A stretch of DNA of 64,000 bases from an uncultured Aquimarina sp. (GTDB lineage Bacteria > Bacteroidota > Bacteroidia > Flavobacteriales > Flavobacteriaceae): the NCBI GenBank assembly GCA_947500845.1, contig CANMTP010000002.1, forward strand, positions 62,001 to 126,000. The letters run 5' to 3'. The translations under genes and the position numbers were made by a program. Below, in pieces: positions 52,389 to 61,734 of this stretch. Positions within the stretch are counted from its first letter, which is position 1. Each line of letters starts with the position of its first letter. A model generated the notes under the pieces. The model saw only the letters and a list, made by a program, of their open reading frames with translations. It did not search any database and had not been told where the DNA came from.

Positions 52389-54809
52389 TTAATTATTTCC
52401 TTTTTCTGTTAATCTCAATATATCTCCAAAAACTCCTCTTGCGGTAACTGCTGCACCAGCACCCGCACCTTGTATTACAATGGGTTGATCTCCATAGGAC
52501 TCAGTGTAAATCTCGAAGATGGAGTCGGATCCTTTTACTTGTCCTAACGCACTACTTCGAGGAACTGAAACCAATTTTACATCCAGATTTCCTTTTTCTT
52601 GCGATAAATCGCCCCAAAGATCACCAATATATCTTAATACATGATCTGGTTCTTGGTTTTCTTTAACTTTCTGATATACTAGATCCAATTCTTGTATTCT
52701 TTCCAAAAATGAAACAACTTCTCCTTCTCTTAGGTTTTCAGGGATCAGATTGTCTATATTAATATCTTCAAATTCATTACTTAAGTCCAGCTCCCTGGCC
52801 AGAATTAATAATTTTCTCCCTACATCATTACCACAAAGATCCTCTCGGGGATCAGGTTCGGTAAATCCCTTGTCGATAGCCTCTTGTAGTACCTCACTAA
52901 ATAGTCTTCCTTCAGAAGAAAATGTATTAAATAAATAGCTTAACGATCCTGAGAAAACCCCTTTAATCCTTGTGATATTTTCTCCTGATAAGTGCAGTAG
53001 CTTGATCGTATCAATCAAAGGTAGTCCGGCTCCAACATTCGTTTCATATAAATATTGCTTTTGATTATTTTCGAGCGTTGTGCGCAACTTTTTATAGAAA
53101 TCAAAACTTAGGGTATTGGCTATTTTATTAGACGATACCAAATCAAAACCATTTTCTACCAAGCCGAGATAGTTGCTTGTAAATTCTTTACTGGCCGTAT
53201 TATCAATAGCAATAAGATTTTCAAGATGGCACTTGTTGGCGAATTTGATAACGTCATTAACCGTATAAACATTACCCTCTTTTTCGAGTTCTGCTTTCCA
53301 ATTTAAATCAATTCCGTTTTTATGTAACAAAACTTTTCTGGAGTTTGCCACAGCAAAAATATTCAGTTTTATCTTCTTTCTTTTTTCTATTTCTTCTGTC
53401 GATTGTAGTATTTGATCAATCAAAGTGCTTCCTACCAATCCATGCCCAAATATTGCGATGTTTATTTTCTTGGAAATCTCAAAGATTTCACCATGAATAA
53501 CATTTAAAGCTTTGTGTAATTGTATTTTTCTTACCACCAAACTCACGCTTTTTCCAGAAACAGTGTTGTTGAATAATAACGGTATTACCTGATTTTTGAT
53601 TAAAGCATTATATGGTTTGTGAAAAGTACTCAAGTCTTGCCCTATAATCGAAATTACAGAAACTTCATTTTCTATAGATATTGCGCTTACGTCTTGTTGA
53701 TAAAAATCGGCTTCAAATTCTAGTTCTAATATAGATTTTGCCTCATTTGCTTTATCGGCTTGAACGATAAATCCTATTCCTCTCTCTGATGAACCTTGCG
53801 AAATAATACTTACGCTAATATTCTTATGCGCCAGTGCTCTAAAAATTCTGGCATCTACTCCTACTTTTCCTAAAAGTCCTCTTCCTTCAAGATTTATTAA
53901 TGCTACATCTTCTAATACCGAAAGTGATTTTATACCTTTTTCACTTGTTTCAGAAGTAATTAAAGTTCCGTTATCATTTTGGTTAAATGTATTAAGAATT
54001 CTCAATGGGATATTCTTCTCGATAAGAGGAATGATAGTTTTTGCATGCAAAATATTTGTTCCAAAATAGGCCAACTCGTTGGCTTCTTTAAACGATAGCT
54101 TTTCAATTTTTTTAGCCTCTGGTACTAAATCGGGATTAGCCGTATAAATGCCATTGACGTGAGTAAAATTTTGAAGTTCTTCTGCCTCCAAATAATTAGC
54201 GAGTAATGAGGCTGTATAATTACTGCCATTTCTACCTAAAGTAGTTGTTTCGTCTTTGGTATTTGAAGCAATAAAACCAGTTATCACATTAACTGTGGCT
54301 CCATTATATCTCTCAAAATGTTTAATTACGTTCTCTTTTGACAGTTTATCTAATGGTTGAGCATTACCAAATTCACCATCAGTTTTGATGAGTGTTCTGC
54401 TATCGGTAAAATGAGCTTTGATATTCTTCTCTTGCAGGAGCTGTGTTAACAATTTAGCTGAAATCACCTCTCCTTGAGACAACACTTGATCTTTTATCCT
54501 TTTGCTATAATCACCCAATAGTGACACTCCTTCAAAAAGTTTGTCTAAGGTTTCATACTCTTTATCAAAGTTAATCCCCTTAAAATCTTCTAGTTGATAT
54601 CTTTTAAAAGCTGCGAATTGTTCTTTATAGTCTTCATTCTTGCTTGCTTTTTCAAGAATCTCTTCGAGCTCATTGGTTGTGTTTCCTCGAGCAGAAAGTA
54701 CTACAGCGATTTTTTCTCCGCGTTTGATATTATCATCAATAATATCTACTACTGTACCTATGGCTTTTCCATTAGCTAATGACTTTCCACCGAATTTTAA
54801 AATTTTCAT
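52389..54809 (-). CDS. thrA: bifunctional aspartokinase / homoserine dehydrogenase
   Basis: An 806-residue fusion. Residues 1-290 are aspartokinase (KILKFGGKSLANG, FIASNTKDETTTLGRNGSNYTASLL), 300-450 hold tandem ACT domains (VALINLEGRGLLGKVGVDARIF), and 455-806 are homoserine dehydrogenase (IFGHGLVGSTLIDQIL NAD-binding motif; GAGLPLIDTIKLL; YLFNTFSSEGR; GFTEPDPREDLCGNDVGRK). It makes homoserine for methionine and threonine. The ACT domains normally bind threonine or methionine. It lies 22 bases after metX in the riboswitch-controlled row, so SAM should repress it; threonine control is not visible. Confidence 0.95.
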   Translation of the reverse strand: MKILKFGGKSLANGKAIGTVVDIIDDNIKRGEKIAVVLSARGNTTNELEEILEKASKNEDYKEQFAAFKRYQLEDFKGINFDKEYETLDKLFEGVSLLGDYSKRIKDQVLSQGEVISAKLLTQLLQEKNIKAHFTDSRTLIKTDGEFGNAQPLDKLSKENVIKHFERYNGATVNVITGFIASNTKDETTTLGRNGSNYTASLLANYLEAEELQNFTHVNGIYTANPDLVPEAKKIEKLSFKEANELAYFGTNILHAKTIIPLIEKNIPLRILNTFNQNDNGTLITSETSEKGIKSLSVLEDVALINLEGRGLLGKVGVDARIFRALAHKNISVSIISQGSSERGIGFIVQADKANEAKSILELEFEADFYQQDVSAISIENEVSVISIIGQDLSTFHKPYNALIKNQVIPLLFNNTVSGKSVSLVVRKIQLHKALNVIHGEIFEISKKINIAIFGHGLVGSTLIDQILQSTEEIEKRKKIKLNIFAVANSRKVLLHKNGIDLNWKAELEKEGNVYTVNDVIKFANKCHLENLIAIDNTASKEFTSNYLGLVENGFDLVSSNKIANTLSFDFYKKLRTTLENNQKQYLYETNVGAGLPLIDTIKLLHLSGENITRIKGVFSGSLSYLFNTFSSEGRLFSEVLQEAIDKGFTEPDPREDLCGNDVGRKLLILARELDLSNEFEDINIDNLIPENLREGEVVSFLERIQELDLVYQKVKENQEPDHVLRYIGDLWGDLSQEKGNLDVKLVSVPRSSALGQVKGSDSIFEIYTESYGDQPIVIQGAGAGAAVTARGVFGDILRLTEKGNN

Positions 54810-54831
54810 TTTTTTGAAATTTTATTTTCTT

Positions 54832-55794
54832 TTAAAAAACATCTTTTAGTAACTCACTTAATTGCCCGAACTCAATTAAAAAAGCATCATGCCCATGGAC
54901 AGAATTAATAATTCTGTGAGTAACATTTTGTTTCACTTTTTGTAATTCCTGGTAGGTGATCCTATCTTCTGCTTCGGTAAAGAAGACATCAGAATTAACA
55001 CTTATGATATGGATACTCGATGATATATCATTTGCTACCTCTAAAAACTTTCCTCTTCCTGCGGTTATGTCAATATTTGCAAGTATGTAATTAAGTTCTT
55101 TATATGCCGATAGCGTGAATCGCCTGTTTAATTTTTCCCCATGATGCAAAAGCCAACTTTCGATATTAAACATATCCTTATCCTCATTATAAGTTCGATT
55201 AAATTTTTGCTTAAATGATTCTGGAGACCTATACATTAGCATCGCATGTAACCTGGCGTCATGTATTGGGTTATTAGAATTTAATAAAATTTGTTCCTGA
55301 ACCAGACAATTTGCTTTCAGCCAATCCGTTGATTTCCAATCACAAGCTACTGGTATCAGGTGCTCAATAAGATGTGGTTTTAGTGCCGCCAGTTCCCAGG
55401 CAATACCTCCTCCAACAGATCCTCCTATAGTGGCAAACAGCTTTTCTATCTTTAATGCTTCTAAACCTTTTAAAAAAATACGAGCGATATCTCTTGCATT
55501 AAAAGTTTTATAATCATCAATTAAGTTTTCTTCTACTCTGTCATATCCGTTTCCGGGAATATTAAAAGAAAGTACCGTATATCGATTAGTATCGATACAT
55601 TTTCCTTGCCCGATGAGGCCATTCCACCATCCATTTTCTCCACAAACCCTTGAATTACCTGTTAAAGCATGATTAACCAAAACTACAGGTGCCTGAAATA
55701 AAGGTCTGCCAAAGGTTTCATACGTTAAAGGAATATTGTTGATGTACTTCCCTTTTACCGTTGTAAAATTTGAAATGTCTATTTTTTGCAGCAT
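54832..55794 (-). CDS. metX: homoserine O-acetyltransferase-like alpha/beta hydrolase
   Basis: A 320-residue alpha/beta-hydrolase-fold acyltransferase. The N-terminal LVNHALTGNSRV oxyanion region, the nucleophile elbow TIGGSVGGGIAWE (Ser near residue 143; most MetX have GGSMGG) and the C-terminal HGHDAFLIEFGQL with the catalytic His are present. It acylates homoserine so that MetY/MetZ can add sulfide. It is about 30-50 residues shorter than typical MetX. Acetyl versus succinyl use cannot be told by eye. It sits 16 bases after metY. Confidence 0.88.
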   Translation of the reverse strand: MLQKIDISNFTTVKGKYINNIPLTYETFGRPLFQAPVVLVNHALTGNSRVCGENGWWNGLIGQGKCIDTNRYTVLSFNIPGNGYDRVEENLIDDYKTFNARDIARIFLKGLEALKIEKLFATIGGSVGGGIAWELAALKPHLIEHLIPVACDWKSTDWLKANCLVQEQILLNSNNPIHDARLHAMLMYRSPESFKQKFNRTYNEDKDMFNIESWLLHHGEKLNRRFTLSAYKELNYILANIDITAGRGKFLEVANDISSSIHIISVNSDVFFTEAEDRITYQELQKVKQNVTHRIINSVHGHDAFLIEFGQLSELLKDVF

Positions 55795-55810
55795 AAGAGG
55801 TTAATCCGAA

Positions 55811-57100
55811 TTATTTTACTGTTTCTCTTATTTTTGAAAAAGCGACTTCTAAATCTTTCTTAAGATCTTCAATATTTTCGAGACCAACAGACAATCTAAT
55901 TAAATCCTGAGTTACACCCGTAGATTCTTGCTGTTCCTCTGTAAGCTGTTGATGGGTTGTACTGGCAGGATGAATGATCAAAGATTTTGAATCTCCAATA
56001 TTGGCTAACAAAGAAAATATATTAGTTTCGTTGGCTACAGTTTTTGCCGAATCAAATCCTCCTTTTACTCCAAAAGTTACAATACCGCTTTGTCCTTTAG
56101 GAAGATATTCTTTGGCCAAACTATAATATGAATCGTTTTCAAGTCCGGGATATTTCACCCAGGTCACTTCGTTTTGTTTTTCTAACCATTTTGCAAGCTC
56201 TAATGCATTTTCGCTATGTTTCTTGATCCGTATTTCTAACGTTTCCAGTCCCTGCAAAATCTGAAATGCATTAAAAGGGCTTAAAGCTGCCCCATGATCT
56301 CTTAATCCTTCGATTCGTACTTTTGCAATAAATGCAGCGGGTCCCAATGCATCATGATATACTAATCCATGGTATCCGGGAGAAGGTTCGGTAAACTCAG
56401 GAAACTTACCGCTCGACCAATCAAAAGTTCCAGCATCGATAATTACTCCCCCCAGAGAGGTTCCATTACCACTAATATATTTGGTTAGAGAATGTATTAC
56501 AATATTGGCACCGTGTTCTACAGGATTTAACAAGGCCGGCGTAGCCACCGTATTATCTACAATTAAGGGTATTTTGTAAGTTTTAGCTTCAGTCGAAATA
56601 GCTTTAAGGTCCAATACATCGAGTTTAGGATTTCCGAGAGATTCGACAAAAAATACACGCGTATTTTCCTGTACTGCATCTTTAAAATTTTTGGCATCAG
56701 ATGGATCTACAAAAGTTGTTGTAATCCCGAATCTTGGTAATGTAACATTCAAAAGATTATACGTTCCGCCATATAGACTACTTGAAGCAACAATATGATC
56801 TCCGGCCTTTAATAGTGTTAACAATGTGGTGTTGATTGCAGCTGTACCTGAAGCAGTAACTACAGCAGCGATACCACCTTCTAATGCAGCCAAACGTTGC
56901 TCTAATATATCATTTGTAGGGTTGTTTAGCCTTGTATAAATAAAGCCTGTTTCTGATAAGTTAAATAAGTTAGCCGCATGATCTGCGTCTTTAAAAACAT
57001 ATGATGTGGTTTGATAAATAGGAACTGCTCTTGTTCCACCGTTCAAAACCACATCATGTCCAGCATGTAAAGCTTTTGTTGCAAATTTTTGAGTACTCAT
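55811..57100 (-). CDS. metY: O-acetylhomoserine aminocarboxypropyltransferase (sulfhydrylase)
   Basis: A 429-residue PLP enzyme, the long form of the gamma family that makes homocysteine from O-acetylhomoserine and sulfide. FATKALHAGHD opens the protein; VIHSLTKYISGNGTSLGGVIID carries the PLP Lys near residue 208; and LANIGDSKSLIIHPASTTHQQL closes the active site. The insert around 225-270 (EFTEPSPGYHGLVYHD) separates MetY from MetB/MetZ. It is the first gene behind the SAM riboswitch. Confidence 0.94.
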   Translation of the reverse strand: MSTQKFATKALHAGHDVVLNGGTRAVPIYQTTSYVFKDADHAANLFNLSETGFIYTRLNNPTNDILEQRLAALEGGIAAVVTASGTAAINTTLLTLLKAGDHIVASSSLYGGTYNLLNVTLPRFGITTTFVDPSDAKNFKDAVQENTRVFFVESLGNPKLDVLDLKAISTEAKTYKIPLIVDNTVATPALLNPVEHGANIVIHSLTKYISGNGTSLGGVIIDAGTFDWSSGKFPEFTEPSPGYHGLVYHDALGPAAFIAKVRIEGLRDHGAALSPFNAFQILQGLETLEIRIKKHSENALELAKWLEKQNEVTWVKYPGLENDSYYSLAKEYLPKGQSGIVTFGVKGGFDSAKTVANETNIFSLLANIGDSKSLIIHPASTTHQQLTEEQQESTGVTQDLIRLSVGLENIEDLKKDLEVAFSKIRETVK

Positions 57101-57116
57101 AATTTTCTTTTTTTAG

Positions 57117-57164
57117 ATTCCAGCCTACATTTCGACAGGCTCAATGTATCATGCTGGAATGACA
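57117..57164. repeat. family C hairpin in the metY leader
   Basis: ATTCCAGC (57117-57124) and GCTGGAAT (57153-57160) enclose TTTCGACAGGCTCAATG, the family C word. It lies between the riboswitch and the metY start codon, so it becomes a stem-loop in the metY leader transcript. Confidence 0.6.
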
Positions 57165-57300
57165 ATTGATTTGAAATTTTAAGACTACGTCTTAGAAAAT
57201 GTTTTTAAAATCAAATACATCAAACACTACTTTATTAGTGCCAGTACATAGAAAATTAAAAAGAAAGGAAACTACAATCACAGAAAAGCAATTGCGTCAA

Positions 57301-57403
57301 GTCATCTTTTCCCAATCAATCGGGATAGAATTTAGCACCTTCTTTAGTAATAAAGGGTTGCTAAGGTTTCACAGGGTCTATTCCCTCCACCTTTCTTAAT
57401 AAC
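57301..57403 (-). promoter_or_regulatory. SAM-I (S-box) riboswitch upstream of metY-metX-thrA-osmC-metZ
   Basis: On the minus strand: GTTATTAAGAAAGGTGGAGG, then GAAACCTTAGCAACCC, then AAGGTGCTAAATTC and a GGGAAAAGATGAC end. P1 pairs GTTATT (57403-57398) with GATGAC (57306-57301), including one wobble. It is 103 bases long, the same as the copy at 39616, and closely similar to it. A strong promoter lies just upstream and about 200 bases of leader follow. I see no certain terminator; a TAAGAC-GTA-GTCTTA hairpin near 57180-57195 lacks a clean U tract. Confidence 0.93.
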
Positions 57404-57431
57404 TATCTAAAAATGTATAAGAAACTTGGGA

Positions 57432-57460
57432 CAAAGCTAGCAATTATTTTTAAACAACAA
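57432..57460 (-). promoter_or_regulatory. promoter driving the metY riboswitch operon
   Basis: -7 box TAGCTTTG (57439-57432, perfect TAnnTTTG) and -33 TTG (57460-57458) with an 18-base spacer. The predicted start lies some 20 bases before the riboswitch P1 helix. Confidence 0.65.
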
Positions 57461-57548
57461 CATGTTTGCGCATAAAATTATCTTTTCAAAAAAATATCAG
57501 GTAATATGCCGCCTATTATTTAAAGAAAATTAATCATACGTTAAATCC

Positions 57549-57578
57549 TTTTGAGTATTATCATTTTTTTTACCTTTG
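57549..57578 (+). promoter_or_regulatory. metK promoter
   Basis: TTTTG (57549-57553) and TACCTTTG (57571-57578) are separated by 17 bases, an excellent match to the Bacteroidota primary-sigma promoter. Transcription should begin near 57585, giving a leader of about 160 bases before metK. Confidence 0.7.
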
Positions 57579-57605
57579 CCGAAATATTATTAGGGATAGA
57601 TTTGA

Positions 57606-57697
57606 CTGATTGCAACCCTGCTGTACTGTTTATATTTGGTAATGTTACCAAAACAACAAAAATGCTAAAGCAGTTCGATATAAGTTACTTTATCGAA
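57606..57697 (+). promoter_or_regulatory. structured 5' leader of metK, possible riboswitch
   Basis: The leader folds by inspection into CTGCT (57618-57622) / AGCAG (57669-57673) enclosing a hairpin TTTGGTA-ATGT-TACCAAA (57635-57652 region), followed by a second hairpin TTCGATA (57674-57680) / TATCGAA (57691-57697). Words CTGATTGCAACC (57606-57617) and AATGCTAAAGCAG (57661-57673) recall conserved parts of SAM-sensing RNAs, but the order and spacing fit none that I know. Call is tentative. Confidence 0.4.
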
Positions 57698-57746
57698 AAC
57701 CTGATGTTGTATCGTCGTTTCCTACCCTTTCACAAAACAATTAAGA

Positions 57747-59003
57747 ATGGCATATTTATTTACTTCAGAAAGTGTATCTGAAGGACACCCGGATAAAGTG
57801 GCTGACCAAATCAGTGATGCTTTATTAGACAATTTTCTAGCTTTTGATCCAAATTCGAAAGTTGCTTGTGAAACATTAGTGACTACCGGTCAAGTAGTAT
57901 TAGCAGGCGAGGTAAAATCACAAACGTATCTTGATGTTCAATATATAGCAAGAGAAGTCATTAATAAAATCGGTTATACTGAAGGCGCTTATCAGTTTAG
58001 TGGTGACTCTTGTGGGGTTATCTCTTTGATTCATGAACAATCACAAGATATCAACCAAGGTGTAGATCGCGAAACAAAAGAAGAACAAGGTGCAGGAGAC
58101 CAGGGTATGATGTTTGGTTATGCAACCAAGGAAACTGCAAACTATATGCCGTTGGCTTTAGATATATCACATAAAATACTTATTGAACTTGCAAAATTAA
58201 GACGTGAAGGTATAGAAATTCCTTACTTACGTCCTGATTCTAAAAGCCAGGTTACTATAGAATATAGTGATGATAACATCCCTCAACGAATTGTTGCCAT
58301 TGTAGTTTCTACACAACATGATGATTTTGATAGTAATGATGAAGAAATGCTAGCAAAAATCAAAGATGATATCATCTCTGTATTAATGCCGAGAGTTATC
58401 GCTCAATTGCCAGAGTACGTTCAGGAATTATTCAACGATAAAATAACATATCATATTAATCCAACCGGAAAATTTGTTATTGGTGGACCTCATGGTGATA
58501 CTGGCCTAACAGGAAGAAAAATTATAGTTGATACTTATGGAGGAAAAGGAGCACATGGTGGTGGGGCGTTTTCTGGAAAAGATCCTAGTAAAGTTGATAG
58601 ATCTGCCGCTTATGCCTCTAGACATATCGCTAAAAATCTTGTGGCTGCCGGTGTAGCAAATGAAGTGTTAGTGCAAGTGTCTTACGCAATTGGTGTAGTA
58701 GAACCTACTTCGATTTTTGTAGATACTTATGGCAGTAGTTCCTTAGGTTTAACTGATGGTGAAATTGCGGAAAAAGTAGGCGAGATTTTTGATATGCGTC
58801 CTGCCGCTATAGAAGAGAGGCTCAAATTACGTAATCCTATTTATCTCGAAACAGCGGCCTACGGGCATATGGGAAAAGAACCCAGAACAATAACCAAAGT
58901 TTTTGAGAGTCCATATTCAGGAAGAATAGAAAAAGAGGTAGAGCTTTTTACATGGGAAAAACTCGATTATGTAGATAAAGTGAAAAAAGCTTTTAATCTA
59001 TAA
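57747..59003 (+). CDS. metK: S-adenosylmethionine synthetase
   Basis: MetK makes SAM from methionine and ATP. The 418-residue protein begins [21 protein letters not shown] (metal and substrate site), and has the loop [36 protein letters not shown] and [19 protein letters not shown]. It is a little longer than the common ~385-400 residues, as in other Bacteroidota. The gene stands alone and is divergent from the metY row, so the SAM producer and a SAM-repressed supply operon share one intergenic region. Its leader is structured. Confidence 0.97.
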   Translation: MAYLFTSESVSEGHPDKVADQISDALLDNFLAFDPNSKVACETLVTTGQVVLAGEVKSQTYLDVQYIAREVINKIGYTEGAYQFSGDSCGVISLIHEQSQDINQGVDRETKEEQGAGDQGMMFGYATKETANYMPLALDISHKILIELAKLRREGIEIPYLRPDSKSQVTIEYSDDNIPQRIVAIVVSTQHDDFDSNDEEMLAKIKDDIISVLMPRVIAQLPEYVQELFNDKITYHINPTGKFVIGGPHGDTGLTGRKIIVDTYGGKGAHGGGAFSGKDPSKVDRSAAYASRHIAKNLVAAGVANEVLVQVSYAIGVVEPTSIFVDTYGSSSLGLTDGEIAEKVGEIFDMRPAAIEERLKLRNPIYLETAAYGHMGKEPRTITKVFESPYSGRIEKEVELFTWEKLDYVDKVKKAFNL

Positions 59004-59089
59004 CATAATTGGGATATAGGTGTTTTAATTACCGTTTCATCTGATTTTATAAACCTTATATCGATTTTCACGTAATACCTTGAAAAAAT

Positions 59090-59103
59090 GCGGTTTTTCC
59101 GTA
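59090..59103. promoter_or_regulatory. GCGG-TTTTT-CCGTA dyad, site 3
   Basis: GCGGTTTTTCCGTA; on the minus strand it reads ACGG-AAAAA-CCGC, matching the dyads at 7146 and 18949. It lies about 185 bases before the small exported protein gene at 59287. Confidence 0.35.
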
Positions 59104-59286
59104 TCTCTAAATCAAGTATTATTGTTACTTTTACTCTATTAATATTCAGACACATAATGTGTCATTTTTGGGGAAAGAATACCAATTTTTTGAGAATTTG
59201 ATGTATGCTGTATTGGGAAATAGCAGTGATATTATTCTTAAAAAGAAGAATGAAAAAAAATTGTACACGTATCAAAATTTAGGGAA

Positions 59287-59652
59287 ATGAAATTAAAAAT
59301 TTTACTCACCATCTCACTTCTATGTATTTGTAGTATTTCGTTTGGTCAAGATTTTAAAAATGACCTCACTTCGGTAAAAACAATAGACAACAAAATACAG
59401 GAGAAAAAATATAGTTCTGATGATGTCGTGACTACAGATAGATTACTATTAAAAACTTCTTTAGATAATATCTCTAAAAAAGACAAACGTTTTTTTAGTA
59501 AAAAGGAATGGAGAAAGATCAAAAAACAACTTTTGAAGAATAAAAGAAGACTTTCTAAATTAGAAGATGGTATCCATACTTACAGGGCCATAGATACAAT
59601 TTATCTTAACGCTCCATCAAACTCTGCAAAATCCAGTTTATCAGGATGGTAG
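59287..59652 (+). CDS. small secreted basic protein of unknown function
   Basis: A 121-residue protein with a signal peptide (MKLKILLTISLLCICSISFGQ). The mature part is very rich in Lys, Asp and Ser (FFSKKEWRKIKKQLLKNKRR), without recognisable domain. It would lie in the periplasm or be released. It has no operon partner: metK is upstream with a 283-base gap and a strong terminator follows. The call as a real gene rests on the signal peptide and the terminator. Confidence 0.65.
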   Translation: MKLKILLTISLLCICSISFGQDFKNDLTSVKTIDNKIQEKKYSSDDVVTTDRLLLKTSLDNISKKDKRFFSKKEWRKIKKQLLKNKRRLSKLEDGIHTYRAIDTIYLNAPSNSAKSSLSGW

Positions 59653-59685
59653 GGTAGGATTATCTAATCGAACCGTATTAAAAAT

Positions 59686-59711
59686 AAAAAACCGCTTTGA
59701 AGCGGTTTTTT
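59686..59711. terminator. bidirectional terminator
   Basis: AAAAACCGCT (to 59696), loop TTGA, AGCGGTTTTT (from 59701), with A and T runs on both sides. It lies between the gene at 59287 and the convergent DoxX-like gene. Confidence 0.9.
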
Positions 59712-59737
59712 ATTTTGATTAAACAAATATTTATCGC

Positions 59738-60160
59738 TTATTGTTGCATTTTCAAGTAGTAATCCACGGAATGCTTACCTGATCCGTATAATAAAAAGAA
59801 AATACATAAAAGAAAAATAACACTGGCTATAACAAGGTTTGCAGTATTCATCTCACCGATAAAATTAATTAATATAGCTCCTATCAACAATGGAAGTTGT
59901 GCCAGAACAGACCATCTGGTGAGTAATCCAAAAGCTATTAATATTCCTCCTATTAAATGAGCAGGCGCTACATAATGAATTATGATCATAGCACCTGCCA
60001 AATTCTGAACAGGTTTAATAAGGTCAACAAGAATCTGACTATTACTGATAAAGTTTATCCCTTTTATAAATAGAAATACACCTAAAGCGATTCTTAACAA
60101 ATCCAACGGGTAATACGTATGCGCATTCGCCCATTTATTCAATGATTTTATAGTTGGCAT
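59738..60160 (-). CDS. DoxX-like membrane protein
   Basis: A 140-residue protein with four membrane spans and the DoxX pattern: LLRIALGVFLFIKGINFI in the first span, HLIGGILIAFGLLTRWSVLAQLPLL in the middle, and a final span before YYLKMQQ. DoxX-like proteins are small integral membrane proteins of poorly known role, some linked to oxidative stress or quinone-dependent reactions. A second, different DoxX-like gene lies at 61735. Confidence 0.82.
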   Translation of the reverse strand: MPTIKSLNKWANAHTYYPLDLLRIALGVFLFIKGINFISNSQILVDLIKPVQNLAGAMIIIHYVAPAHLIGGILIAFGLLTRWSVLAQLPLLIGAILINFIGEMNTANLVIASVIFLLCIFFLLYGSGKHSVDYYLKMQQ

Positions 60161-60266
60161 GACAAACGAGTATTGATTAGACCACTATAAGATACTGATT
60201 TTTAAATCTATAAAAAATAAGGATTATAAAGAAAGGGGTGTTGAAAGTCTAATGTTACCGTTCTGC

Positions 60267-61439
60267 CTATCTAATGTTTCTATATTTTCTAACGATTTGA
60301 TTTTTAATACTTAAAAACACCTCTGGTATATTAATCTGAATGATTTTATAAAAAGTTTCTAATCCACAGTGCAACTGAAGTTGCATTTTATCTTCATACC
60401 TATAATAATATAATACCAAAGCACAAATGCTCATTACAAATAAGAAAGCACCAATTGTTACTTCGAGGGGTGATAAATCATGATAGAAAAAACGATTAAG
60501 TCCGAGTCCAAACCAGCTCCCATACAGTACAAAAAAATGAATAATATAAATTGAAAGTGTTCTCCTCCCTATCTTAGTTATTATAGGATGTGACATATAG
60601 TTTTTAGCTAAAATAAACAAGGTAAAAAGTATACATACATTTCCCAGTCTAATAAACAAGAAGTTGTTATATGCCACTGATTTAAAAATCACAATATCTG
60701 TAATACTGTGTAATGACATTAATATACTTGATGAGTAGAAGATCAGTGCCAATCCGACGAATAACAATATTAAAGCAGCGTAAAAATAAAATTTCTGATA
60801 CTTTGCATATTTCAAAAATAAAGTCCCCATAAAACTTCCAAAACACACATAACCAAACCAAGGAAACAAGGTAAAAATAGATCCATTTACATTGGTAAAA
60901 TAATTAGCAATCGTCTGTGGCAAAAACTCAAGCATACATCTACTATATATAGGCTGTAACATAAAAATTGCGACACCTAAACCTAGCATTATATTCTGAA
61001 ACAATTTCTGATTGGAGCGATACGATATCAAATATACCCCTATTAACAATAATAACGACGTACCAATACATTGTAATACATCTACATAAAAAAATGAAGG
61101 GTTTAAGGTGCCTGTAAAAACGGCATAAAAGCTTAAACGAAGTAAATATCCCCAAAAAATAATCTTAACTGCTCTTTTTACACCTTTTAAAACCCTTGGA
61201 TTATCTAAACCAGAGGTTTCCTGTTTTAATAATAAGTATGTAAAAATAAAACCAGTAATCGTAAAGAAAGTGGGAGCCGTCATTCCCCTGAAGTATTCCC
61301 ATATATTATAAATAATATTGCTATTATCTCGATAAGTATCACCCAACAGAGCATGTACAAAATGTCCCTGTAGCATCATTACAATAGCAAATGCACGTAT
61401 CGCATCTAAAAAATACAATCTATTGGCCGGTTTGGTCAT
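60267..61439 (-). CDS. membrane acyltransferase, heparan-alpha-glucosaminide N-acetyltransferase-like
   Basis: A 390-residue polytopic protein with about ten spans. The N terminus RLYFLDAIRAFAIVMMLQGHFVHAL matches the DUF1624/HGSNAT group, where an Asp in the first span and a His in MLQGHF are conserved; TAPTFFTITGFIFTYLL is also typical. Such proteins move an acetyl group across the membrane onto a glycan or other acceptor; the acceptor here is unknown. It follows a DoxX-like gene in the opposite sense of transcription order and has no clear operon partner. Confidence 0.78.
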   Translation of the reverse strand: MTKPANRLYFLDAIRAFAIVMMLQGHFVHALLGDTYRDNSNIIYNIWEYFRGMTAPTFFTITGFIFTYLLLKQETSGLDNPRVLKGVKRAVKIIFWGYLLRLSFYAVFTGTLNPSFFYVDVLQCIGTSLLLLIGVYLISYRSNQKLFQNIMLGLGVAIFMLQPIYSRCMLEFLPQTIANYFTNVNGSIFTLFPWFGYVCFGSFMGTLFLKYAKYQKFYFYAALILLFVGLALIFYSSSILMSLHSITDIVIFKSVAYNNFLFIRLGNVCILFTLFILAKNYMSHPIITKIGRRTLSIYIIHFFVLYGSWFGLGLNRFFYHDLSPLEVTIGAFLFVMSICALVLYYYRYEDKMQLQLHCGLETFYKIIQINIPEVFLSIKNQIVRKYRNIR

Positions 61440-61734
61440 GATCGCGGTCTTTGGTTAGTTATTGCCCCCAAAACGTCTAATGAGATACAATATTGCTTAA
61501 AAAAAGTGCAATATTACTCTTTTTTATTTGTTTTTAAGCTGATTATAAATCATTTAAAAAGAATTCAAATTAATTTTGTAGGATTTTACGTTAAAAATAA
61601 CTGCCAAAATACCCATTATCACTGTTTTCTACGGTTTTCTTCTATGAAAACTGGAGGATAATCATTTAGACTCCGGCAATTTAAGAAAAATTAACACGTT
61701 ACCTATTAGTATTAACAACCAAAAAATTCAATCT
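61440..61734. other. divergent intergenic region with a perfect inverted repeat
   Basis: Between two divergent membrane-protein genes. AATATTGC (61489-61496) and GCAATATT (61508-61515) are exact inverted copies 11 bases apart, followed by T-rich sequence. It could be an operator or a stray terminator. No exact TAnnTTTG box was found. Confidence 0.4.

Noticed and set aside
57180-57195. TAAGAC-GTA-GTCTTA hairpin as the riboswitch terminator before metY
   Set aside because: The stem is six base pairs and is followed by AAAATTTC, not a U run, so it cannot be claimed as an intrinsic terminator.
57199-57399. A 66-codon plus-strand frame upstream of metK
   Set aside because: It lies entirely over the minus-strand SAM-I riboswitch and metY leader, whose conserved RNA sequence explains the region better.
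57551-57781. A 76-codon plus-strand frame overlapping the metK start
   Set aside because: It begins inside the metK promoter, crosses the structured leader and runs into metK in another frame, with no sign of a coding product.
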